A DNA stretch of 64,000 bases from Actinacidiphila acididurans. Its GTDB lineage: Bacteria; Actinomycetota; Actinomycetes; Streptomycetales; Streptomycetaceae. Position numbers and translations under genes: made by a program. The DNA is taken from positions 186,001-250,000 of the forward strand of contig NZ_JADKYB010000009.1 of the NCBI RefSeq assembly GCF_016918855.1, in the 5' to 3' direction. Every line of letters begins with the position of its first letter. Position 1 is the first letter of the stretch. Below, piece after piece: positions 7,390-14,210 of the stretch. A model generated the notes under the pieces. That model was not told the origin of the DNA, searched no databases, and saw only the letters and a program-made list of their open reading frames with translations.

Positions 7390-7959
7390 GTGGCCGCCCG
7401 CCGCTGCAACAGCGCACGACCGATTCCCCTGTTTGTGTCGAGTGGCAACGGCCGGGGGAAAGCCGCGGATCAAGGAAACTTCCGGCCCGTCTTCCCCTAC
7501 GGGGCGAGGGCAGGCGAGGGCGCAGAGCCCCGGCGTACGGGCGCAGGGATGTGCCGTGACACGGTACGCACTAATGTGGTCATTCGGCCCCCTTCCGCTG
7601 TCCTGCCTGGAACCCCCGTATGTCCTGGGCCATAGGGCTCCGGGCTGCCCGTTGCAATGCACTCACTATTGGCGACTGCGACTGCGAACTCAATACGTGA
7701 TGAGCCGCCGAAGCGGGACACGCACGCACCCCGCCCCCGCGCCTGCGGACGATCGACCGGCGCCGGCCTGCGGAGATACCCGAAGAGCGTTCCACGGGAG
7801 CCGGGACAGGATGAAACGGCGCGGGAGAACGGCCTTGTCGGCATTCGTTGACGGGTCCGAAGGTATGGGCGAGGCTCCCTATTCGCCGGCTCTGCAAAGC
7901 CGGCGGATGCGCTCAGGGACCTCGGTGTCGAGTGGCAACGAGCCGAGGAGGCAAGCGAA
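7390..7959. other. 570-bp region without a convincing gene; contains a 16-bp direct repeat
   Basis: No frame here has both good coding character and a start with a ribosome site. Base composition is lower in GC than the surroundings at 7560-7720. An exact 16-bp direct repeat (GTGTCGAGTGGCAACG) lies at 7435-7450 and 7925-7940. Read in one frame, both copies give VEWQR. The second copy is in frame with the small membrane gene that follows, and the frame stays open back to a stop at 7849. The region may hold decayed upstream copies or the lost 5' part of that gene. Confidence 0.5.
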
Positions 7960-8196
7960 TTGCAGAAGAACGCGCCCGCGGGTGAGCTGTGCGTCGAGGG
8001 TCCGGCCGGGGCCGGCAGCCAGGTGCTGCCGGCCCCGGCCGTGGTCGTGGTTGTGGTCGTCCTGCTCATCACCGCGGGCCTGCTGGCGTGCGGGACGGCT
8101 CTGGAGGCGGTCGTGGCCGCCGTCACCGCCGGCGGGCTGATGGGCAAGGAGCTCGTCCGTAGCCTGGTCGCCGTCTTCTCCCAGCGCCGGATCTAG
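7960..8196 (+). CDS. Small single-pass membrane protein, unknown function
   Basis: The product has 78 residues from TTG 7960, preceded by GAGGAGGC at 7945-7952. A run of seven Val followed by LLITAGLLACG (about residues 29-46) makes one transmembrane segment, and a second weakly hydrophobic stretch follows (LEAVVAAVTAGG). The C-terminus is basic (VFSQRRI). The frame is open upstream to 7852 with protein-like sequence (ALRDLGVEWQRAEEASEL) but no ATG or GTG, so the true start may be lost or the gene may be a 5'-truncated form. It is followed 14 bases later by the duplicated helix-turn-helix gene, probably in the same transcript. Function is not recognised. Confidence 0.55.
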   Translation: MQKNAPAGELCVEGPAGAGSQVLPAPAVVVVVVVLLITAGLLACGTALEAVVAAVTAGGLMGKELVRSLVAVFSQRRI

Positions 8197-8210
8197 CGGG
8201 GGACAGGCGG

Positions 8211-9017
8211 ATGGGGCGCACCAACAGCGCCCTGGCCCAGCACAATCCCACCACGACGCTGGCGCAGTGGCTCGAGTCACTGCGCCGGCGGTCGGGACTG
8301 AGCTGGAGCCAGATGGCGCGGATCGCTGCCGCAACGGACCTGCCGGCCACCCGGACGACCCTGTTCCGGGCGGCGCAGGGCGAGAAATTCCCGAAGTGGA
8401 AGACCGTGCAGGTGTTCACCCGCGTGTGCGGAGGCGACGAACGCGAAGCCAAGCGGCTGTGGCACAACGCAGCCCGCGACGAGGCCACCCGTACCGACGG
8501 CGCTGCGCGCGGCGCCGCACTGCCGCCGCAGTTCATCACCGAACCGTGGCAACTCGTCCACGCGATGCACCACATGCGGCGGGAGAACGGCAACCCCACA
8601 CTGCGGGAACTGGAGGAGCGGGCCACCGTGCGGGGCGTGAGCTTCCTGCCCAAGAGCACCGTCGCCGCCGTCCTGCGCGGACGGATGCCCGCCAAAACGC
8701 TGCTGCGGCACTTCGTCCGCTGCTGCGGGAACGTCCCCGAACACCGCCTGAAGGACTGGGAGGACGCCTGGGACCGGGTGAACGCCTTCCGCAAAGCCGC
8801 GGCCGGGCAGGCAGCCCAGGAACCGGCCCGGGCCGGCCACGAGCTCACCCGTGCACAACGGGAGTACGCGCACGGCCGGTCGGACGAGGCGAACGCCCCA
8901 CTCCGCCGGCCCGCGCAGGGCAGGCGGGCCGCGGACCGCATGGGCCGGCCCCGCGTCGGCGGCCCGCCACCCCAGGTGAAGACCCCCGAAACCGGAAGAA
9001 CCCTTCGGGCCCGCTGA
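8211..9017 (+). CDS. Helix-turn-helix protein with two related DNA-binding-like halves
   Basis: The product has 268 residues. Residues about 15-85 hold a helix-turn-helix (SGLSWSQMARIA, then LPATRTTLFRAAQGEKFPKWKTVQVFTRVCGG). Residues about 105-175 hold a second one of the same plan (NGNPTLRELEERA, then LPKSTVAAVLRGRMPAKTLLRHFVRCCGN). Both match the XRE-like pattern common in Streptomyces (SGLTYRQLEERA, then LPRSTLAxxLR, then FVRACG), so the protein looks like an internal duplication. The last 70 residues are basic and disordered-looking. The start is ATG 8211, with GGGGACA upstream. It is likely co-transcribed with the small membrane protein before it. The role is unknown; regulator is the best guess. 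Confidence 0.75.
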   Translation: MGRTNSALAQHNPTTTLAQWLESLRRRSGLSWSQMARIAAATDLPATRTTLFRAAQGEKFPKWKTVQVFTRVCGGDEREAKRLWHNAARDEATRTDGAARGAALPPQFITEPWQLVHAMHHMRRENGNPTLRELEERATVRGVSFLPKSTVAAVLRGRMPAKTLLRHFVRCCGNVPEHRLKDWEDAWDRVNAFRKAAAGQAAQEPARAGHELTRAQREYAHGRSDEANAPLRRPAQGRRAADRMGRPRVGGPPPQVKTPETGRTLRAR

Positions 9018-9157
9018 CACCGGACCCCCGCTGCTCATGACCGGCAAGCCCCGGGCGTCGCGCAGGACGGCCTGCACCCGGCGCCCGGGACCACCGGATG
9101 TGACGGCATGATCACCGCGCCCTTACGGTGGGGCTTTCATCGCTCTGAGGGGGGCAC

Positions 9158-9715
9158 GTGAGGATCGGGCGTCTGTGGTGCGTGGCGGCGGCGGGGATCC
9201 TGGCATGGGCGGTGACGGGCTGCCAGTCGGGCAACGGCAGCGCCGGGGCGCCGCCGAGCCCGCGACCGGCCACACCGGCCACGGCCACATCGGCCGTGTG
9301 GCTGGGTGCCCCGACTCCCGCCGAGCTGACGAGCGCACCGGCCGCCCCTCCCACCTCGGCGCAACTCCTGTCCCGCACATGGGCGCCGAGGATCGCCGCC
9401 GTCGCCCGGAGCGCAGGGGCATGCCATGACGTGCACACCCGGGCGTGCGCGAAGGCAGTCGCCGCGGCGGGGGAGTTGGCCGGGGCCGTGATGAGCGACA
9501 TCTCGATCACCGGCACCGAGCACAGGTACGTCCATGCCCGGCCGCAGATCGAGGACATGATGGGCGCCGCAGCGGTGTACGCCGAGTTCGACTGCGCATC
9601 GGCAAAGGCGTCGCGCGACCGCCCGTGCGAGCAGTGGGTGGCGCAGGCCATCTCCGGCGCGATCGCACTGCACACCCGACTCGAAGCCGACGAGCGCACG
9701 GCCGGCCTGCTCTGA
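9158..9715 (+). CDS. Putative secreted lipoprotein, unknown function
   Basis: The product has 185 residues from GTG 9158. The N-terminus MRIGRLWCVAAAGILAWAVTGC is a lipoprotein signal with lipobox VTGC (lipidated Cys22), followed by a Pro/Ala/Thr-rich spacer (to about residue 75). The globular part has four further cysteines (CHDVHTRAC, then FDC and PCEQW), which could pair outside the membrane. No known domain is recognised. It stands alone between the helix-turn-helix gene and a pseudogene on the other strand. Confidence 0.75.
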   Translation: MRIGRLWCVAAAGILAWAVTGCQSGNGSAGAPPSPRPATPATATSAVWLGAPTPAELTSAPAAPPTSAQLLSRTWAPRIAAVARSAGACHDVHTRACAKAVAAAGELAGAVMSDISITGTEHRYVHARPQIEDMMGAAAVYAEFDCASAKASRDRPCEQWVAQAISGAIALHTRLEADERTAGLL

Positions 9716-9789
9716 GCACGTGGCGGCCGAGCCGCGTCGCCGGCGTCCTGTTGCCGCCGGCCGCGGACACCGGGACCGCCGCCGACGTG

Positions 9790-10067
9790 GCGCGGCTGGG
9801 GAAGAAGACCGCGGGGAGTGACGGGCTGGTGGGCCTCGGGCCGGACGCCGAGCAGGATGCCGTGCGGCAGGCGCAGGACGTCGGTGTGTCCGTCGGGGTG
9901 ACGCAGCAGGGGCGGGGGTGTCCGGCGTTGGCCAGGCGGGCCCGGTGACCGGACAGGTCCAGGCCGGCGATCAGGCAGCCGGCGAACCGCCCGGGGTCGA
10001 GGTCGGCCAGATGGCGGTTGACGCGGCCCAGGATGCTGTCGGGTGGCGGGCCGGCGGTGGCGTGCAT
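9790..10067 (-). pseudogene. Remnant of a SpoIIE-type (PPM) phosphatase
   Basis: On the minus strand, translation gives PPDSILGRVNRHLADLD, then CLIAGLDL and RLANAGH, as in the middle of SpoIIE phosphatases. After a one-base shift in the C-rich run near 9910-9920 it continues as PPPLLRHPDGHTDVLRLPHG and ILLGV. Together this matches the family pattern NAGHPPPLLxxPDG followed by xLPxGxxLGV. The N-terminal and C-terminal parts of the domain are missing, the downstream part is not conserved, and the 5' side runs into the WYL regulator. It is a decayed fragment. Two intact SpoIIE-type genes lie within 8 kb. Confidence 0.8.
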
Positions 10068-10132
10068 CCCCGGCCGCAGCAGCCCGGCCCGCCCGTGCTC
10101 ACGCGCGGATGTCAGCGGATCCCGGCGGGTGT

Positions 10133-11161
10133 TCAGCGGCCCTCCGTGGCTCCACCGGGGTCCGCACCGGGCGCCTGCCGCCCCGCGCAGTCGTGCAGGC
10201 GGTCGGCCAGGGATCGGACGTGGTCGCGCAGGGCGGCGGGCTCCTCGATCACGAAGGGCCGGTCGATCCAGGCGAGCAGTGAGGGGACCCAGTCCAGCTG
10301 CTCGGCCTGCAGGGCGAGCCTGACCCACGGGCCGTCCGGGGCGGGCATGTCCCGCGGCGCGAGCGGTTCCAGCACGGCAAGGCCCGGCGGGAGGCGGCGT
10401 TCCAGGTGCGCGGGGTCGGCCTGTACGAGTACGCGGACGGCGTACCGGCGGGGCGCGGCGGCCAGGGCGGTCAGCAGCCGCTCCCGCGGGCCGAGGTCGT
10501 CGTCGGGGAGGGTGAAGACGTCCGGCAGGAGGTCCGCGGTGTGCACCCGGTCCAGCCGGAAGGTGCGGTCCTCGCCGCTGGCGGAGTCCGCGCCGGTGAC
10601 GTACCAGCGCCCGGCGTGGGCGACCAGGCCGTACGGGTGCAGGGTGCGCCGGCTGACCCGGCCGTCCGCGGAGCGGTAGCCGATGGCCACGGCCCGTCGT
10701 TCCCGGGCGGCCTGGGCGAACAGCAGCAGTACGTCCGTCTCCGGGGCGGCGTACGGGCGCTGCTTCGCGGTGAACCCGGCGGTCTCCAGCAGGGCGTCCA
10801 GCCGCTCGCCGAGCCGCCGCGGCAGCACGCGCCGCACCTTGGCCGCGGCGCTGTGCGTGGCCGCGGCCGGCCCCGCGGCCGGCCCGTACCGCTGCGCGGC
10901 GGCCAGGCCCAGCATCACCGCGAGCGCCTCGTCGTCGGTGAGCATCAGCGGCGGCATCCGGAACCCGGGCGCGAGACGGAATCCGCCGTAGCGGCCGCGC
11001 TCGGCCCGCACCGGCACGTCGAGGTCGACCAGGTGCGCGACGTACCGGCGCACGGTGCGCTCGTCGACGCCGAGCCGGCCGGCCAGCACGGCGGCGGTGT
11101 GCGTGCCGCCGGCCTGCAGGATCTCCAGCAGGGCCAGCACACGCGAGGTCGGTCGGCTCAT
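10133..11161 (-). CDS. WYL-domain helix-turn-helix regulator (YafY type)
   Basis: The product has 342 residues. An N-terminal winged helix (residues 1-60: SRVLALLEILQAGGTHTAAVLAGRLGVDERTVRRY) is followed by the HTH_11-WYL linker (GGFRLAPG, PPLMLTDDEALAVMLGL). The WYL domain (about 140-215) has AIGYRSADG and HPYGLVAHAGRWYVTG, and a WCX C-terminal domain ends at LADRL. WYL proteins are thought to bind nucleotides or nucleic-acid-derived ligands. The start is ATG 11161. It is divergent from the VOC gene at 11261; the 99-bp gap carries an inverted repeat, suggesting control of both genes. Confidence 0.9.
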   Translation of the reverse strand: MSRPTSRVLALLEILQAGGTHTAAVLAGRLGVDERTVRRYVAHLVDLDVPVRAERGRYGGFRLAPGFRMPPLMLTDDEALAVMLGLAAAQRYGPAAGPAAATHSAAAKVRRVLPRRLGERLDALLETAGFTAKQRPYAAPETDVLLLFAQAARERRAVAIGYRSADGRVSRRTLHPYGLVAHAGRWYVTGADSASGEDRTFRLDRVHTADLLPDVFTLPDDDLGPRERLLTALAAAPRRYAVRVLVQADPAHLERRLPPGLAVLEPLAPRDMPAPDGPWVRLALQAEQLDWVPSLLAWIDRPFVIEEPAALRDHVRSLADRLHDCAGRQAPGADPGGATEGR

Positions 11162-11180
11162 GAGAAGAAGAGTCTCCCGG

Positions 11181-11205
11181 ATACCGGGCGGATTGCGACC
11201 GGTAT
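11181..11205. promoter_or_regulatory. Inverted repeat between the WYL regulator and the VOC gene
   Basis: ATACCGG (11181-11187) and CCGGTAT (11199-11205) are perfect 7-bp arms separated by 11 bases, so their centres are 18 bases apart. The site lies 20 bases upstream of the WYL ATG and 56 upstream of the VOC start. It is a likely operator for the WYL protein; binding is inferred from position and symmetry. Confidence 0.55.
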
Positions 11206-11260
11206 TGCCCCTAGCGTCGAAAGCGCACGCACTCGGCACCACGCGCAAGGGAGATCACCT

Positions 11261-11659
11261 GTGAAGCTCACCTCGATCCGGATCATCACCGCGGACGTCG
11301 CGGGCCTGGTCGCCTTCTACGAGGAGGTGACCGGGGCGAGCGCCGTGTGGGGCAACGAACTGTTCGCCGAGATCCCGACCCCGGCCGGCACCCTGGCCCT
11401 CGGCGACGAGAAGACCGTGCCGCTCTTCGGCGCGGGCAGCGCCGAGCCGGCGGCCAACCGCAGCGCCGTCGTCGAGTTCCTCGTGGACGACGTCGACGCG
11501 CACTACGCCCGCCTGCGCGGCCTGCTCACCGACGTGGTCACCGAGCCCACGGACATGCCGTGGGGCAACCGCGCCCTGCTCTTCCGCGACCCCGACGGCA
11601 ACCTGGTCAACCTGTTCACCCCGGTCACCGCCGCGGCACGGGCCCGGTTCGGTCTGTGA
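11261..11659 (+). CDS. VOC (glyoxalase/bleomycin-resistance fold) protein
   Basis: The product has 132 residues from GTG 11261, preceded by AAGGGAG. It contains two beta-alpha-beta-beta-beta units: IRIITADVAGLVAFYEEVTG in the first half, and VVEFLVDDVDAHYARLRG, then WGNRALLFRDPDGNLVNLFTP in the second. The closing DPDGNLVNLF motif carries the usual metal-ligand region. Family members are small cytosolic lyases, dioxygenases or drug-binding proteins; the substrate here is unknown. It is divergent from the WYL regulator, which probably controls it, and convergent with the SpoIIE gene 23 bases away. Confidence 0.9.
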   Translation: MKLTSIRIITADVAGLVAFYEEVTGASAVWGNELFAEIPTPAGTLALGDEKTVPLFGAGSAEPAANRSAVVEFLVDDVDAHYARLRGLLTDVVTEPTDMPWGNRALLFRDPDGNLVNLFTPVTAAARARFGL

Positions 11660-11682
11660 GATGCGCCGCCGGCCGCGCGGGT

Positions 11683-13917
11683 TCAGGGCCTGCGCTGGGC
11701 GGCGGCCTGGTCGGGGGTGAGCACGCGGGTACGGGCCAGCAGCAGGGCGATGTCGTCGTCGGCGGCCAGCGGGCCCGCGATGGGGCCGGCCGCGTCCAGC
11801 GGCCCGGCCTGCCGCCAGATGCGCGGTGTCATGGCGCCGATGATGTGGGAGGAGTACTCCTCCAGCGACGTGGCGGGGCGGGCCAGGGCGGCTCCGAGCC
11901 GTTCCAGCCCGGCGCCGAGATCGGCCTCGCGGGTCTCGATCAGGCCGTCGGTGTACAGGGCGATGACGCTGCCTTCCGGCAGCTCGAGGGTCACCGACTC
12001 GTACGCCATGGTGCCCAGCCCGATCGGCGGTCCGGGCGGCACCTCGGGGAACAGGACGGTGCCGCCGGGCAGGACGACGGCGGGCGGCGGGTGCCCGGCC
12101 GAGGCGATGGCGCACTGCCGGGTCACCGGGTCGTACACCGCGTACGCGCAGGTGCACGTCATCATCGGCCCGGGGCCGTCGCCGCCCTCGCGGGCGTCGT
12201 CGCCGGTGCTGTTGCGGTCGTTCATGACGCCGACACTGCGGTCGAGCCGGGCCAGGACCTCCTCGGGCGGGAAGTCGAGATCGGCGAGAGTGGCCGTCAC
12301 GGTGCGCAGTTGTCCCATGAGGGCGGCGGCGTGGATGCCGTGGCCGACGACGTCGCCGATGACCAGGCCGACGCGGGCGTCCGGCAGCAGGACCGCGTCG
12401 AACCAGTCGCCTCCCACGCCCTTGTGCGCGCCGGAGGGCAGGTACCGTGCCGCCAGTTCGACGGCCGCGCCGCCGGTGAGCGTGCTGGACATCAGGTTGC
12501 GCTGCAGCGCCAGGGCGGCGGTGCGCTCGCGGGAGTAGCGGCGGGCGTTGTCCAGGCTCAGTGCCGCCCGGTGGACGAGTTCCTCGAGCAGCAGCATGTC
12601 GTCCCGGGAGAAGGGCAGGGGGTTGTCGTGCCGGACGAACACGGCCTCGCCCAGGACGTTGCCGCGGGCCCGCAGCGGGACGATGACCAGTGAGTGCATG
12701 CCCAGCTGGGTGATCCTCCGGGCGCGCCGGGGGTCCCGGGCGAGCCAGGTGCCGGGGGAGGTGTCCAGGTAGGGCTCGAAGTGGGTCTGCCCGGAGTACA
12801 GGGCCCGGGTGAACGGCGAGGAGGAGGGCACGTAGACCGGCTCGCCGATCCGCCAGATGGATTCGGGCATCCCGCGCCGGCTGGAGGCGGCGCCGGCCCG
12901 GCGGAAGATGGGCATGCCCTCGGGCGAGGCCTGCAGGCGGTTCAGGGGCGGCTCGCCGCCGGCCGCCTCCTCGGCGCCCAGGGGGACGGTCTCTCCCAGG
13001 TCCACGGTCACGTAGTCGGCGAGCAGCGGCACCGCCGCGTCGGCCAGTTCCTGCGCGGTCTGCACCACGTCGAGGGTCGTGCCGATGCGGCTGCCCATCT
13101 CGCCCAGCGTCAGCAGATGCTGGCGGGCCAGGGACTTGTCGATGTCGGTGGCCATGTTGCACACGCCGATGGGACGGCCGTCCGCGCCGTCGACGCGGAA
13201 GTAGGACGCGGACAGGATCCGCTCGTTCTCCTCGCCGGGCACCTGCCAGGTGTATTCGCGTTCGATCACCGGGTTCCCGGTCCGAAGCACCTGCCGCATC
13301 GCCTCGACGATGTTCAGCCCCGAGCGGCCGGGCTGGACTTCCGTCATCAGCCGGCCCAGCCGCTGCCTGCCCAGCAGGTCGTCCTGGTGGGCGGCGGCCG
13401 CGTTCAGCCAGATGCAGCGCAGATCGGTGTCCCAGATCGACAGCCCGACCGGTGAGCGGGCCATGAGCGCGGCCGCCGCGGAGGTGTCCATCGGGGGCCA
13501 CAGGGCGGCGCCGAACTGGTCGATCCCGGTCACGAACCAGTCCCGGCCGCCGTCGCGCGCCATCGGTGACGCCTCCAGGACCGCGCTGCTGGCCGTGCCG
13601 TCCTTGGCCCGCAGCGCGACCGTGCCCGACCAGGACCTGCCCGAGCGCGCCCGGCGCGTCCACCACGCCAGGGCCCGGTCCGGGTCCTTCGCGGCGACCA
13701 GCATCGACGCCGGCCGGCCGACCACCTCAGCCGCCCGGTAGCCCAGCACCCGCTCGGCGGCCAGGGTCCAGCCGACGACGGTGCCCCGCTCGTCCAGCAC
13801 CGCGGCCGGTGGCGCCACCGACTCCACCGGCGCCGCGCCCTCGCCGCCCCGCCCGCCGTGCGCTACGGGGCCCGCCGCGGCGGATCCGGCCCCGCCGCCC
13901 TCTGCCTCTGATCCCAT
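11683..13917 (-). CDS. PAS-PAS-GAF-SpoIIE phosphatase (PP2C-type regulator)
   Basis: The product has 744 residues. The layout is: a short low-complexity start; PAS 1 (about 35-135, PPAAVLDERGTVVGW, then VLGYRAAEVVG); PAS 2 (about 145-260, MARSPVGLSIWDTDLRCIWLN, then NMATDIDKSL); GAF (about 275-500, ending in LLLEELVHRAALSLDNAR); and a SpoIIE phosphatase domain (about 510-735). The phosphatase has the metal-binding motifs VGGDWFDAVLL, VIGDVVGHGIHAA, SAGHPPP, IALYTDGLIE and DDDIALLLAR. Such proteins dephosphorylate anti-anti-sigma factors in response to signals sensed by PAS/GAF. No anti-sigma kinase domain is present. The start is taken at ATG 13917. It is one of two intact SpoIIE genes here, separated by a secreted propeller protein. 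Confidence 0.92.
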   Translation of the reverse strand: MGSEAEGGGAGSAAAGPVAHGGRGGEGAAPVESVAPPAAVLDERGTVVGWTLAAERVLGYRAAEVVGRPASMLVAAKDPDRALAWWTRRARSGRSWSGTVALRAKDGTASSAVLEASPMARDGGRDWFVTGIDQFGAALWPPMDTSAAAALMARSPVGLSIWDTDLRCIWLNAAAAHQDDLLGRQRLGRLMTEVQPGRSGLNIVEAMRQVLRTGNPVIEREYTWQVPGEENERILSASYFRVDGADGRPIGVCNMATDIDKSLARQHLLTLGEMGSRIGTTLDVVQTAQELADAAVPLLADYVTVDLGETVPLGAEEAAGGEPPLNRLQASPEGMPIFRRAGAASSRRGMPESIWRIGEPVYVPSSSPFTRALYSGQTHFEPYLDTSPGTWLARDPRRARRITQLGMHSLVIVPLRARGNVLGEAVFVRHDNPLPFSRDDMLLLEELVHRAALSLDNARRYSRERTAALALQRNLMSSTLTGGAAVELAARYLPSGAHKGVGGDWFDAVLLPDARVGLVIGDVVGHGIHAAALMGQLRTVTATLADLDFPPEEVLARLDRSVGVMNDRNSTGDDAREGGDGPGPMMTCTCAYAVYDPVTRQCAIASAGHPPPAVVLPGGTVLFPEVPPGPPIGLGTMAYESVTLELPEGSVIALYTDGLIETREADLGAGLERLGAALARPATSLEEYSSHIIGAMTPRIWRQAGPLDAAGPIAGPLAADDDIALLLARTRVLTPDQAAAQRRP

Positions 13918-14142
13918 CCGTGTGCTCCCCGCGGTGTGCGCTGCCCCCACTCCCGCGACCGCCCACCCCTGCGGCGCGCGCCGCTTGCCCGCCCGGCCGC
14001 CCCCGCAGTCGGTGTCCGGCACGCCCTGTTTGTCCGCTCTCCGTCCCCGGGCCCGCGTAAACCGATTCCGGCGGACGGGGGCGCGAGCCCCTGCGGGCGG
14101 CAGGGGGTGGCCGGGGACGGCAGGGGGTGGCAGGGACGGCGG

Positions 14143-14184
14143 GGGTGGCGCGCTCCTGGCGGATCCGCCGGGAGCACGCCACCC
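14143..14184 (-). terminator. Long hairpin after the FG-GAP protein gene
   Basis: GGGTGGCG at 14143 pairs with CGCCACCC ending at 14184, and the pairing continues inward (GCTCC/GGAGC, GGCGGATCCGCC) with a few mismatches. It lies 27 bases beyond the stop of the gene ending at 14211. G-rich imperfect repeats (AGGGGGTGG-like) flank it at 14100-14142. Confidence 0.7.
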
Positions 14185-14210
14185 CCCACCTGAACCGGTC
14201 AGTGCACCGG

